This document shows, piece by piece, positions 53,599 to 62,367 of a DNA stretch of 64,000 bases (position 1 is its first letter; each line of letters opens with the position of its first letter). A program made the position numbers and the translations under genes. Below the pieces are notes generated by a model. The model saw only the letters and a program-made list of their open reading frames with translations, was not told the origin of the DNA and did not search any database. This DNA comes from Candidatus Polarisedimenticolia bacterium (GTDB taxonomy: Bacteria > Acidobacteriota > Polarisedimenticolia > Gp22-AA2), in contig DASYUH010000086.1 in assembly GCA_036001465.1 (NCBI GenBank), positions 1 through 64,000 of the forward strand, written 5' to 3'.

Positions 53599-55506
53599 AT
53601 GTGCGGGCTGGCCGGCATCGCGTACCGGGATACACGCCGCCCCGACGAGGCGGCGCTCCGCGCCATGGCCGACGCCGTGGCGCACCGCGGCCCCGACGAC
53701 GCGGGGGAGCACATCGGTCCGGGCATCGGCCTGGCCAGCCGCCGTCTGGCGATCCTTGATTTGTCTCCGGCGGGGCACCTGCCGATGGCCAGCCCCGACG
53801 GACAGGTGGTCCTGTCGTGGAACGGCGAGATCTACAACCACGTCGAGCTGCGGGAGGAGCTGAAGCGGCACGGAGTCCGGTTCCGCTCGACCGGGGACAC
53901 CGAGGTCCTCCTCCAGCTCTACCTGGCGCACGGCCCCGATTTCCTGCGCCGGCTGGCCGGCATGTTCGCCATCGCCCTATGGGACGAGCGCCGGCGCACG
54001 CTGCTTCTGGCCCGGGACAGGCTGGGCGTCAAGCCGCTGGTGTACCGGCTCGAGGACGGCGGCATCCGTTTCGCGTCCGAGATCGGAGGTCTTCTCGCCG
54101 AGCCGGGCTTCCATCCCGACCTCGATCCGCGGGCGATCCACCACGCCCTGGCGCTGCGCTTCATTCCGCACCCGGGAACCGCCTACACCTCGATCCGGCA
54201 ACTGCCGCCGGCGCACGTCCTGTTCTACGACAGCGGCCGGATCCGCCTGGAGCCGTACTGGTCCCTGCCGCAGAACGCCGGACCTCCGCGCGGGCGGCCG
54301 GTGGAGTGGGAGGAGCGCTATCGGCTCCTGATGGACGACGCGGTCAAGATCCGACTGCGCAGCGACGTGCCGGTGGCGCTCCTGCTGTCGGGCGGGCTCG
54401 ACTCGACCGCCGTGGCCTACCACATCCGGCGGAACCACGCCGGGGCCTTCGGGGCCTTCACCCTCGGCTTCACGGAGACCGATTATGACGAGCGGCCGCG
54501 GGCGCGCGCCACGGCCGCCTATTTCGGCATCCGCCTGGAGGAAATGACCGTCCAGGAGCCGGTGATCGACACGCTCGGGGCCATCGTGAGGCACCTGAAA
54601 ACTCCTTTTGCCGACCCGTCGATCGTGCCTTCCTGGCACCTGGCGCGCGCGGTGTCCCGGCACGTCAAGGTGGCGCTGGGAGGGGACGGGGGGGACGAGA
54701 ATTTCGCGGGATATGACCGCTACCGGGCGCACTGGCTCGCCGACCGGATGGGATGGCTCCCCGGCGTGGTGTCGCGCACGCCGTTCCACGCCCTCCTCGA
54801 GGCGCTGTCGTCCGAGAAGACCAGGCACAACCTCTCCGGGCGGCTGCGACGCTTCTTCGACGGATGGGAGCTGCCGGCGCGCGAGCGGAATGCCCTGTGG
54901 ATGGCGAACCCCGGGGCGCGCCGAATCGCGCGACTGTACCGGCCCGAGTTTGCCGCGCGTGTCGCCGGAATCGACCCCACCCGCGCCCTCGGCATGATTC
55001 CCAACGACTGGGGATCGGAGAGCCTGATCGATCGCCTCCTGCGGGCCGATCTCCTCCATTACCTGCCCGACGACCTCCTGTTCAAGGCGGACATCACCTC
55101 GATGGCCTTCGGCCTGGAGCTCCGGAGCCCGTTTCTCGATCACCGCGTGGTGGAATTCGCCGCCTCCCTGCCGTCCGCCCTCAAGATCGGCGCGCGGGGC
55201 GGGAAGCGGTTCCTGCGCAGGGTGTACCGGGGCCACATTCCCGAGAGCGTCCGCCGGTCGCGCAAGAAGGGGTTCGGGATGCCGATCGATCACTGGTTCC
55301 GATCCGATCTTCATGGTGTGGCGCATGACCTTCTGCTGGGACCGGGTGCCCTGTCGCGCGACTATCTCAACTCCGACTCGGTGGCGGCGGTCCTCAAGAT
55401 CCACCGCCTCGGCCAGAGGAATTATGACGAGATGATCTGGACGCTCCTGGTCCTGGAGCTGTGGCTGCAGTCCCGGCGCGCGTCGCCGGCGAGAGAGGCG
55501 GCATGA
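53599..55506 (+). CDS. asparagine synthase-type amidotransferase, copy 2
   Basis: 635 residues; Cys2 (MCGLAG) nucleophile, HRGPDDAG, WNGEIYNHVELR, PP-loop LLLSGGLDSTAV, ALGGDGGDENFAGYDRY and LRSPFLDHRVVEFAA. It is the same kind of enzyme as that at 39674 but clearly diverged (different first motif, shorter), so it is not a recent copy. The two genes bracket the operon. Its stop overlaps the final glycosyltransferase (ATGA). Confidence 0.93.
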   Translation: MCGLAGIAYRDTRRPDEAALRAMADAVAHRGPDDAGEHIGPGIGLASRRLAILDLSPAGHLPMASPDGQVVLSWNGEIYNHVELREELKRHGVRFRSTGDTEVLLQLYLAHGPDFLRRLAGMFAIALWDERRRTLLLARDRLGVKPLVYRLEDGGIRFASEIGGLLAEPGFHPDLDPRAIHHALALRFIPHPGTAYTSIRQLPPAHVLFYDSGRIRLEPYWSLPQNAGPPRGRPVEWEERYRLLMDDAVKIRLRSDVPVALLLSGGLDSTAVAYHIRRNHAGAFGAFTLGFTETDYDERPRARATAAYFGIRLEEMTVQEPVIDTLGAIVRHLKTPFADPSIVPSWHLARAVSRHVKVALGGDGGDENFAGYDRYRAHWLADRMGWLPGVVSRTPFHALLEALSSEKTRHNLSGRLRRFFDGWELPARERNALWMANPGARRIARLYRPEFAARVAGIDPTRALGMIPNDWGSESLIDRLLRADLLHYLPDDLLFKADITSMAFGLELRSPFLDHRVVEFAASLPSALKIGARGGKRFLRRVYRGHIPESVRRSRKKGFGMPIDHWFRSDLHGVAHDLLLGPGALSRDYLNSDSVAAVLKIHRLGQRNYDEMIWTLLVLELWLQSRRASPAREAA

Positions 55507-56756
55507 CGGAGCGGGGGGTGCGCGTCTGCCACGTGATCACCCGGCTGGAGCTCGGCGGGGCGCAGGACAACACCCTGTATACCGTGTCCCACCTGGGAGC
55601 GCCGTTCGTGCCGAGCCTCCTCTGCGGTCCGGGCGGCATCCTGGACGAAGAGGCCTCGCGCCTGGGGGTGCCGGTCCGGTTCGTCCCTTCCCTGCAGCGC
55701 CCCATCAGGCCGCACCGGGACCTGGCGGCGCTGGTTCACCTCCATCGGCTCTTCCGGGAGATGCGACCCGACATCGTGCACACGCACTCGTCGAAGGCGG
55801 GGGTCGTCGGACGGCTGGCGGCGCGCCTGGCCGGCGTGCCGCACGTCGTGCACACGATCCATGGGTTCGGATTCCACGCCGGGCAGCCGTGGCCGATCCG
55901 CCGTGCCCTGGTCGGCGCCGAGCGGCTGGCGGCGCGCGCGACGTCGCACTTCATCGCCGTGTCGCGCGCCAACCTCGAGACGGGGATCGCCCTCGGGCTC
56001 TTCGCGCGCGATCGCGTCACCCTGATCCGGAGCGGGGTCCACCTCGAGGCGTTCGAAGAGGCGACCCGCGGCGGCGCGCGACGCGAGGCGCGTGACGCCC
56101 TGCGCCGGCAGCTCGGGGTGGCGCCCGATGCGCCCCTGATCGGGATGATCGCCTGCCTGAAGCCCCAGAAGTCGCCCCGGACGTTCGTCGAGGTCGCGGC
56201 CCGCGTGGTCCGGCAGGCGCCCCGGGCGGTCTTCGTCCTGGCCGGCGACGGCGAGCTGCGCCGGGAACTCGAACGACGCATCCGCGATTTGAATCTCTCC
56301 GCCGGCGTGCGCCTCCTCGGCTGGCGGCGGGACGTCCCGCGGCTGATGGCGGGGCTCGACGTGCTCCTGCACACCTCCCTCTGGGAGGGGCTGCCGCGCG
56401 TCCTGCCGGAGGCGATCGCGGCCTCCGTGCCGATCGTCGCGACCGGTGTCGACGGGACGCGCGACATCCTGCGGGACGGCGAAACCGGGATCGTCTGCGC
56501 GCCGCTCGACGCCGAGGGAATGGCGTCCGGCGTCCTCCGTCTTCTCGACGATCGGCACCTCGCATCCGCCCTCGCCCGGAGGGCCCGGGCCGTCCTGCCG
56601 GAGTTCGACATGGACGGCATGGTGCGGGCTCAGGAGCGGCTGTACCTGGAGATCACCCGCAATCGGAGGAACGTGTCCGGCGGCCGTTCCAGCATTACTA
56701 ATAATGATGCCCCGATCGCCCGCCCCGGAGGCGGGAACCTCGCCGCGGCATCCTGA
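55503..56756 (+). CDS. GT4 glycosyltransferase
   Basis: 417 residues. Motifs: VCHVITRLELGGAQDNTLYT, PDIVHTHSSKAGVVGRLAARL, VVHTIHGFGFHAGQP, LIRSGVHLEAF, GMIACLKPQKSPRTF and WEGLPRVLPEAIAASVPIVAT. This acceptor-side pattern is common to EPS-type transferases (WcaL/EpsD-like). The last 25 residues are hydrophilic and irregular. It ends the operon; a short hairpin and a promoter follow. Confidence 0.92.
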   Translation: MTERGVRVCHVITRLELGGAQDNTLYTVSHLGAPFVPSLLCGPGGILDEEASRLGVPVRFVPSLQRPIRPHRDLAALVHLHRLFREMRPDIVHTHSSKAGVVGRLAARLAGVPHVVHTIHGFGFHAGQPWPIRRALVGAERLAARATSHFIAVSRANLETGIALGLFARDRVTLIRSGVHLEAFEEATRGGARREARDALRRQLGVAPDAPLIGMIACLKPQKSPRTFVEVAARVVRQAPRAVFVLAGDGELRRELERRIRDLNLSAGVRLLGWRRDVPRLMAGLDVLLHTSLWEGLPRVLPEAIAASVPIVATGVDGTRDILRDGETGIVCAPLDAEGMASGVLRLLDDRHLASALARRARAVLPEFDMDGMVRAQERLYLEITRNRRNVSGGRSSITNNDAPIARPGGGNLAAAS

Positions 56757-56766
56757 TTCGTTCGTA

Positions 56767-56814
56767 ACCCCTTGAGGGGTAACGTCTTGAAATGATGGGC
56801 AGGAAGACTATATT
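56767..56814 (+). promoter_or_regulatory. hairpin and candidate sigma70 promoter before the ABC transporter
   Basis: ACCCC/GGGGT (56767-56771 and 56776-56780) is a small stem flanked by two GTAAC copies. TTGAAA (56787-56792) and TATATT (56809-56814), 16 bases apart, follow. The predicted transcript start, near 56821, is about three bases before the ATG at 56824, and no ribosome-binding site is seen, so the first message may be leaderless. Confidence 0.6.
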
Positions 56815-56823
56815 GGCGGTGTC

Positions 56824-57774
56824 ATGCCGGTCCTCGAGCTGAGAGACGTTCACAAGAGCTACCGCTCGCACCTGTCGATCCGGAAGCACTGGGTCCTCCG
56901 CGGACTTTCCCTGTCGATCGAGCCGGGGGAAATCTTCGGGTTCATCGGCACGAACGGCGCCGGCAAGACGACCACCATCAAGCTCGCCCTCGGGTTGATC
57001 TTTCCGGATTCCGGAAGCGTCGGGCTGTTCGGCGAGGAGGGGGTGCCGGCGGAGGCGCGACGACGGGTCGGGTTCCTTCCAGAGAACCCGTACTTCTACG
57101 ACTACCTGACCGGGGAGGAGTTCCTCGATTTTCACGCGCGGCTGTTCGGCATCGACGCGCCGACGCGGCGCGGGCGGGTCCGCGAGCTCCTGGGCCGGGT
57201 CGGACTTGCCAACCGCGGCGATCGCCAGCTGCGGCACTACTCCAAAGGGATGCTGCAGCGTATCGGTCTGGCGCAGGCCCTGATCAACGACCCCGAGCTG
57301 GTGATCCTGGACGAGCCGATGTCCGGGCTCGACCCGATCGGCCGACGCGAGGTCCGCGACATCATCCTGGAGCTGAAGGGGCGCGGCCGCACCGTGTTCT
57401 TCTCGACGCACATCCTGTCCGACACGGAGATGATCTGCGACCGGGTGGGGCTCCTGGTGCGCGGATCGCTGAAGGCGGTGGGGCGCATCGACGACCTGGT
57501 CTCGCGCGACATCCCGTACTGGGAGGTGGCGCTCCAGGGCGTGAAGAACGGCAACCTCCCCTGCGGACAGGTGGTGTCGCGCCGGGACGATCGCCTGCTG
57601 GTGCGGGTGGAGTCGCCGGCCGATATGCACCGGATTCTCGCGACGCTCAACGGGGGGGGCGCCCAGTTGGTCTCCGTGACCCCGGGCCGGCAGTCGCTCG
57701 AGGACCTGTTCATCCGCGAGGCCCGCGCCTCGGCCGCCGGCGCGGCCGAGACGCCGGAACGCCATGCTCGCTAG
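56824..57774 (+). CDS. ABC transporter ATP-binding protein, PilH-like by context
   Basis: A 316-residue ATPase. Walker A is GTNGAGKTTT, the Q-loop lies in GFLPENPYFY, the signature is YSKGMLQRIGLAQ, Walker B LVILDEPMSGLDP, and the switch His is in FFSTHIL; a C-terminal regulatory extension follows residue 220. In Myxococcus the pil locus carries pilG, pilH (ABC ATPase) and pilI before pilD, and here ATPase, permease and a third gene precede pilD in the same way. The family alone would say only drug- or lipid-exporter type. It overlaps the permease gene by 11 bases. Confidence 0.88.
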   Translation: MPVLELRDVHKSYRSHLSIRKHWVLRGLSLSIEPGEIFGFIGTNGAGKTTTIKLALGLIFPDSGSVGLFGEEGVPAEARRRVGFLPENPYFYDYLTGEEFLDFHARLFGIDAPTRRGRVRELLGRVGLANRGDRQLRHYSKGMLQRIGLAQALINDPELVILDEPMSGLDPIGRREVRDIILELKGRGRTVFFSTHILSDTEMICDRVGLLVRGSLKAVGRIDDLVSRDIPYWEVALQGVKNGNLPCGQVVSRRDDRLLVRVESPADMHRILATLNGGGAQLVSVTPGRQSLEDLFIREARASAAGAAETPERHAR

Positions 57775-58531
57775 GATCAACGCCATCGCGCTGAACACGT
57801 TCCGCGAGGCGATCCGCCACCGCATCCTCTACCTGCTCCTCATCTTCGCGGTCGCGATGATCTCGTTCGCGCAGATCCTGTCGCTCGTGACCGTGGGCAG
57901 CGAGGAGAAGATCATCAGGGATTTCGGGCTGGCCACGATCGACATCTTCGGCGTCCTGACCGCGGTCTTCATCGGCATCGGGCTGGTGAGCCGCGAGATC
58001 GAGAGGCGCACCGTCTACACGCTCCTGGCCAAGCCCCTGCACCGCTTCGAGTTCATCCTCGGCAAATTCGCCGGACTGGCGCTGTCGCTCCTGGTCAACA
58101 CGGCGGTCATGACCGCGTGGTTTTTTCTCGTCCTCCTGTTCAAGGGGGCGTTCAATGGATGGCTGGCCGTCGCGGTGCTCCTCCTCTACTGCCAGTTCCT
58201 GCTGATCACCGCGATCGCCGTTCTGTTCTCCTGCCTGTCGACCCCGATCCTGGCGAGTGTCATGACGCTGGCGCTCTATGTCATCGGCCACCTCCTGTGG
58301 AGCCTCGACCTGCTCGCCGTCCGCCTGACGACGGCCTGGGGAAAGGCGCTCTGCCGGACGCTCTACTACCTCCTGCCGAACCTGGGGACTTTCGACATCA
58401 AGGGCGAGGTGGTCCACGGCCTGCCGATCGACGGCGCGCGCATCCTCTGGGCGGCGGCTTACATGGCGCTGTACGGATCCGCGATCCTGGGGACCGCCTG
58501 TGCCCTGTTCGAGCGCAAGGAGCTCCAATAG
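57764..58531 (+). CDS. ABC-2 type transporter permease, PilI-like by context
   Basis: 255 residues, six hydrophobic segments (about 18-38, 55-75, 105-130, 140-165, 170-190, 230-248). The motif LVSREIERRTVYTLLAKPLHRFEFILGKF in the loop after the second helix is typical of ABC-2 permeases. It overlaps the ATPase gene by 11 bases and the following gene by one base. The substrate is unknown. Confidence 0.86.
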   Translation: MLARINAIALNTFREAIRHRILYLLLIFAVAMISFAQILSLVTVGSEEKIIRDFGLATIDIFGVLTAVFIGIGLVSREIERRTVYTLLAKPLHRFEFILGKFAGLALSLLVNTAVMTAWFFLVLLFKGAFNGWLAVAVLLLYCQFLLITAIAVLFSCLSTPILASVMTLALYVIGHLLWSLDLLAVRLTTAWGKALCRTLYYLLPNLGTFDIKGEVVHGLPIDGARILWAAAYMALYGSAILGTACALFERKELQ

Positions 58532-59394
58532 TGACGGCCCGGGCGCTGGCGCTGAACCGCCGCCGGAGCATGGTGCTGTGCGCCCTCACCGGCCTGCTCC
58601 TGGCCATCCTGGTCCAGGGGCGGATCGAAGCGTCGAAGCCTGCAGGCGCCGTGCACCCGCTCCTGTACCTGCCCTCGGGGAAGTACCTCAAGGCGGTCTC
58701 GCTCGGGTTCGACGGGCTCGTGGCCGACATGGTCTACCTGTGGTCGATCCAGTACTACGGCAACTACGACATCAAGGATCGCTACACCTACCTGGAGCAC
58801 ATCTACGGCCAGGTGATCACGGAGCTCGACCCGCACTACCTGGATCCCTACCTGGTGGGAGCGCTGATCATGTCCGCGGAGGCGCGCCAGCCGGAGATGG
58901 CGCTGCGGCTCCTGGACAAGGGCGTGAACAACAACCCCGACCAGTGGATCGTGGCGTTCGAGGCGGGCTTCCTGTGCTACAACGACCTGCACGACTACCG
59001 GCGCGCGGCGTCCTATTTCAAGAGGGCCATCGAAGTCCCGGGGGTTCATCCTCTGGTCCGGCGTCTGTACGCCGAAATGTACAACCGGGCCGGTGACAAG
59101 CGGACATCGCTCCGGGAATGGTCGGAGATCTACGAGACGTCCGACGATCCCTACGTGCGCAACGTCGCCTGGAACCACGTCCACGACCTCAAGGTGGACG
59201 TCGACCTCGCTGACCTGAAGGACGCCGTGTCGCGGTTCGGGGACAGGGCGGGACGCCCGCCGGTCCGGTTGCGGGAGCTCGTGACCGCGGGCATCGTGGG
59301 GGCCCTGCCTCTCGATCCCGAGGCGCGGGACTACCTTTACGATTCGCGGACGGGCGATGTCCGCTACCGGGGCAGCCTGGTCCTGGGGCGCTAG
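58531..59394 (+). CDS. membrane-anchored TPR-like protein, PilG-like by position
   Basis: 287 residues from GTG 58531 (TAGTG overlap). A single hydrophobic segment near residues 14-28 is a signal anchor or signal peptide. Then HPLLYLPSGKYLKAVSLGFDGLVADMVYLWSIQYYG, followed by helical repeats (YTYLEHIYGQVITELDPHYLDPYL, RAASYFKRAIEVPGVHPLVRRLY). I do not recognise a named family. As third member after an ATPase and permease, directly before pilD, it occupies a place like that of pilG in Myxococcus, but homology is not shown. Confidence 0.7.
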   Translation: MTARALALNRRRSMVLCALTGLLLAILVQGRIEASKPAGAVHPLLYLPSGKYLKAVSLGFDGLVADMVYLWSIQYYGNYDIKDRYTYLEHIYGQVITELDPHYLDPYLVGALIMSAEARQPEMALRLLDKGVNNNPDQWIVAFEAGFLCYNDLHDYRRAASYFKRAIEVPGVHPLVRRLYAEMYNRAGDKRTSLREWSEIYETSDDPYVRNVAWNHVHDLKVDVDLADLKDAVSRFGDRAGRPPVRLRELVTAGIVGALPLDPEARDYLYDSRTGDVRYRGSLVLGR

Positions 59395-59400
59395 GAGCCC

Positions 59401-59434
59401 GTCCGGGTCGGGGGGCGGCTCCCCGTTCCCGGAC
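59401..59434 (+). other. hairpin between the TPR gene and pilD
   Basis: GTCCGGG (59401-59407) pairs with CCCGGAC (59428-59434), with a further G-run/C-run pairing inside. No T-run follows. It may slow or partly end transcription before pilD. Confidence 0.4.
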
Positions 59435-59466
59435 GCCGCGCGTTGAGTGGGAGAGGACCCGAGCCG

Positions 59467-60282
59467 ATGCCGTCGTTCGTCCTGTGGTTCCTGGTCGCCG
59501 GAACGGGCGCCTGCATCGGCTCGTTCCTGAACGTCTGCATCCACCGCCTGCCCCGGCGCGTCTCGATCGTCAGGCCGCGGTCGGCGTGCCCGGGCTGCGG
59601 CCGGCTGATCGCCTGGCATGACAACATCCCCGTCCTGTCGTTCCTGATCCTCGGAGGGCGCTGCCGCCGCTGCCGGGCCGCGATCCCGCTGCGCTATCCC
59701 CTGGTCGAGGCGGCGACCTGCCTGCTGTTCGTCCTTCTCTTCATGAAACGCGGCCCCACCGTCGGTTTCGCCGTTCAGGCGCTGTTCATCGCCGCGCTCA
59801 CGGCGCTCATCGTCATCGATGCGCTGCACCAGATCCTGCCGGACGCCATCACCCTGCCGGGCATCGCCCTCGGGCTCCTGACGAGCCCCCTGCGCGACGG
59901 CGGCAGCCGCGCGGTGGTCGACGCCCTCGCCGGCGCGGCGCTCGGGTTCCTGCTGCCGTGGTCGATCAACGAAGCCTATCGGCTGTGGCAGGCGCTGCGC
60001 GGAGTGCCGCGGGACCGTCGGGAGGACGGGATCGGGCAGGGGGACTTCAAGCTCCTGGCGATGATCGGCGCGTTCCTGGGAATCAAGCTCCTGCTGTTCA
60101 CGCTCTTCGTGGGGGCCGTCTCGGGGGCCATTTTCGGAGTGCTGATGATGTGGCGGCGCGGCTACGGCTGGAAGTCGAAGCTGCCCTACGGCGTCTTTCT
60201 CGGCGGAGCCGCGATCCTGGGCGTGTTCGTGGGCGACTCCTGGGTGCGTCTCTACCTGGATTTCGCCGGGGTGGGCCGGTGA
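59467..60282 (+). CDS. pilD: prepilin peptidase and N-methyltransferase PilD
   Basis: A 271-residue membrane enzyme that cuts prepilin leaders and methylates the new N-terminus. ATG 59467 follows GGAGAGGA; an upstream in-frame start at 59443 is less well placed. Motifs: GSFLNVCIHRLP, two cysteine pairs CPGC and CRRC (zinc-type methylase domain), the catalytic Asp in VIDALHQILPD and GQGDFKLLA. Eight membrane segments. It would process PilA and the minor pilins of this window. Overlaps the kinase gene as GTGA. Confidence 0.96.
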   Translation: MPSFVLWFLVAGTGACIGSFLNVCIHRLPRRVSIVRPRSACPGCGRLIAWHDNIPVLSFLILGGRCRRCRAAIPLRYPLVEAATCLLFVLLFMKRGPTVGFAVQALFIAALTALIVIDALHQILPDAITLPGIALGLLTSPLRDGGSRAVVDALAGAALGFLLPWSINEAYRLWQALRGVPRDRREDGIGQGDFKLLAMIGAFLGIKLLLFTLFVGAVSGAIFGVLMMWRRGYGWKSKLPYGVFLGGAAILGVFVGDSWVRLYLDFAGVGR

Positions 60283-62234
60283 AGCGGTCGCTCCTGCGCA
60301 GCTACGAGGGGCAGATCAAGGTCTTCCTCGTCCTGCTGGTGCTCTTCCTGGCGGTCGCCATCTTTCTCAATTTCCACCTGCTGGTCAAGGCTCGCGACGC
60401 CATCCAGCGGGAGGTCGGAACGCGCGTGGCTCTCCAGGCCGACCTGGTGCGCGCCGAGCTGGAGCGCGATCAGATGCTGCGCGGACTGCGCGCCGCTCCG
60501 GGTACGGCGCCCTACATCCCGCCCACGTTCCTCAACCTGATGGCGCGGCAGAAGGGGATGCTGCAGATCGAGATCCTGACCCTCGATGGGACGGTGCTGT
60601 CCTCCTCCGACCCGGAGCGCATCGGCGGGCGGGACGGCCGCCTCGCGGAGGACACCGTCGCGTCCCGCCGGCTCGCCGCGGGCGGGAGCGTCATCGCCCC
60701 CCTGGATCGCGTGCGGAATTCGAGCTACGCCACCCTGGCCGCCTATCGCCCCATCCAGGACAAGAGCCGGACCACCGTCGCCGTCATCCGGCTCGTCACC
60801 GAGGTGCCGGCCCTGGGCACGGTCGACTTCAACCTGACCCTGATCGCGGCGTTCCAGGCCGCCGGCCTCGTGTTCATCCTGGTGCTCGTGATTCTGTTCG
60901 CCCGGTGGCTGCTGCAGCCGTACCGTCGGCTGCTCTCGGCCGCCGGCCAGGCGCCCGGGCAGATGCCCGGGCTGGCGGCGGCCGCAGGGCGTGACGAGAC
61001 GGACGACCTGGTGCAGGCCTTCCAGGGGGTGCTCGACAAGCTGCGGGACCAGGAGCAGGAGGTCCTGCGGCTGAGAGGCTCCGGCGCGCAGGAGTCGCCG
61101 CAGGCGCTGGCCTCCGAGCAGCTCGTGGGCGGCATGTCGAGCGCCGTCCTGGTGTTCGATCGCGAGGGCCGGCTGGCCGTCCTCAATCCCGCGGCGGAGC
61201 GCCTCCTGGGGATGGATCGGGGCACGTCGGTCGGGCGCAAGTACGGCGATCTCCTCGGCCGCTCGGAGCGCCTGGTCGATCTCATCGCCCGCTGCCTGAA
61301 GACCGGGGAGAGCCTGTCGCGCGAGGTCGTGCCGCTTCTCGATCCGGCCGGCAAGGTGACGCACCTGGGGGTGATGGTCTCGCCGGTGCGGCCGGGGGCC
61401 GACAACGCGCCGCCCGGCCGGCCCGCCGAGGGGGCGCTCTGCCTTCTGGCCGACCTCACGGAGATCAAGGCGCTGCGCGAGAAGGTCGGCCTGAAGGAGA
61501 ACCTCGCGGTCCTCGGGGAGATGTCGGCGGGGATCGCGCACGAGTTCAGAAACGCCCTGGCCACGATCCACGGGCTGGCCCGGCTGATCGTCAAGGCCAA
61601 CGGCAACGGGGGGGGCGCCACGGCGCCGCGCGAGCACGCGGAGACGATCCTGCGGGAGGTGGAGGGGATCGAGCGCATCGTGACCGATTTCCTGCGCTAC
61701 GCCCGCCCGGCCGCGCTCGACCTCTCGGACGTCGACCTCAAGGAGATCGTGGACAACCTGGCGCGCGAATCCCGGGAGGAGGCGGCCCCCGCCGGCGTGA
61801 CGGTCGAGGTCCAGGGGACCTTCCCGCGGATTGTCGCGGACGAGGCCCTGGTCCGGCAGGCCATCCGCAATCTCCTGATGAACGCCATCGAGTCGTTCCC
61901 CCGGGTTCCGCCGGACGCCGTCCCCCCCGGCCCGGGAGCGCCGGCACGCCGGGTCGTGCTGCGCGGCGAGGCCAGGGAGGGACCGGAGGGGGGGATCCGC
62001 CTGGTGGTCGAGGACAACGGCTCCGGGATCACGACGGACGACCTGCCGCGGATCTTCACCCCGTTCTTCACCACCAAGGAGCGGGGCACCGGGCTCGGCC
62101 TGGCGCTGGTGCAGAAGACGGCGGCGGTCCATGACGGCCAGGTCGAGGTCCGGAGCGAGCCCGGACGGGGCGCGAGCTTCGCGCTCGTCCTCCCGGCCCG
62201 GCCCGGCGCTCCCGCGACCGTCCCGACCCTCTGA
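60279..62234 (+). CDS. membrane sensor histidine kinase, NtrB/PilS-like, without own regulator
   Basis: 651 residues from GTG 60279. First membrane helix about 14-35, a periplasmic sensor of about 150 residues, second helix about 186-208, a HAMP-like stretch, a PAS domain (about 285-400), HisKA with His421 in SAGIAHEFRNALATIHG, N-box NLLMNAIESFP and G-boxes DNGSGIT and GTGLGLALV. The H-box resembles NtrB/ZraS-type partners of sigma54 activators. No response regulator lies beside it, so it may feed PilR. It is coupled to pilD and followed by a sigma54 promoter. Confidence 0.9.
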   Translation: MKRSLLRSYEGQIKVFLVLLVLFLAVAIFLNFHLLVKARDAIQREVGTRVALQADLVRAELERDQMLRGLRAAPGTAPYIPPTFLNLMARQKGMLQIEILTLDGTVLSSSDPERIGGRDGRLAEDTVASRRLAAGGSVIAPLDRVRNSSYATLAAYRPIQDKSRTTVAVIRLVTEVPALGTVDFNLTLIAAFQAAGLVFILVLVILFARWLLQPYRRLLSAAGQAPGQMPGLAAAAGRDETDDLVQAFQGVLDKLRDQEQEVLRLRGSGAQESPQALASEQLVGGMSSAVLVFDREGRLAVLNPAAERLLGMDRGTSVGRKYGDLLGRSERLVDLIARCLKTGESLSREVVPLLDPAGKVTHLGVMVSPVRPGADNAPPGRPAEGALCLLADLTEIKALREKVGLKENLAVLGEMSAGIAHEFRNALATIHGLARLIVKANGNGGGATAPREHAETILREVEGIERIVTDFLRYARPAALDLSDVDLKEIVDNLARESREEAAPAGVTVEVQGTFPRIVADEALVRQAIRNLLMNAIESFPRVPPDAVPPGPGAPARRVVLRGEAREGPEGGIRLVVEDNGSGITTDDLPRIFTPFFTTKERGTGLGLALVQKTAAVHDGQVEVRSEPGRGASFALVLPARPGAPATVPTL

Positions 62235-62245
62235 GGCCTGCGACT

Positions 62246-62289
62246 GTTACGTCCTGTAACACCTCGGACCCCGGTCACGAATCCGTAAC
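62246..62289. promoter_or_regulatory. GTTAC/GTAAC inverted repeat plus third copy
   Basis: GTTAC (62246-62250) and GTAAC (62256-62260) form an inverted repeat with a five-base spacer; a further GTAAC is at 62285-62289. They lie 100-145 bases before the predicted start of the minor-pilin transcript, a usual place for sigma54 activator sites. They differ from the boxes upstream of pilA. Confidence 0.4.
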
Positions 62290-62367
62290 CGCTCAGGACG
62301 GCGGCCGAACCGACCCAACTCCTGCTCGTGCCGCAGTTGACGCGTCTCCGTCGGCGCCAGCACGCCC

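Noticed and set aside
39674-56756. Exosortase (XrtA/PEP-CTERM) exopolysaccharide system
   Set aside because: Asparagine-synthase-like and GT4 genes recall such loci, but there is no exosortase, PEP-CTERM protein or Wzz/BY-kinase gene in the window.
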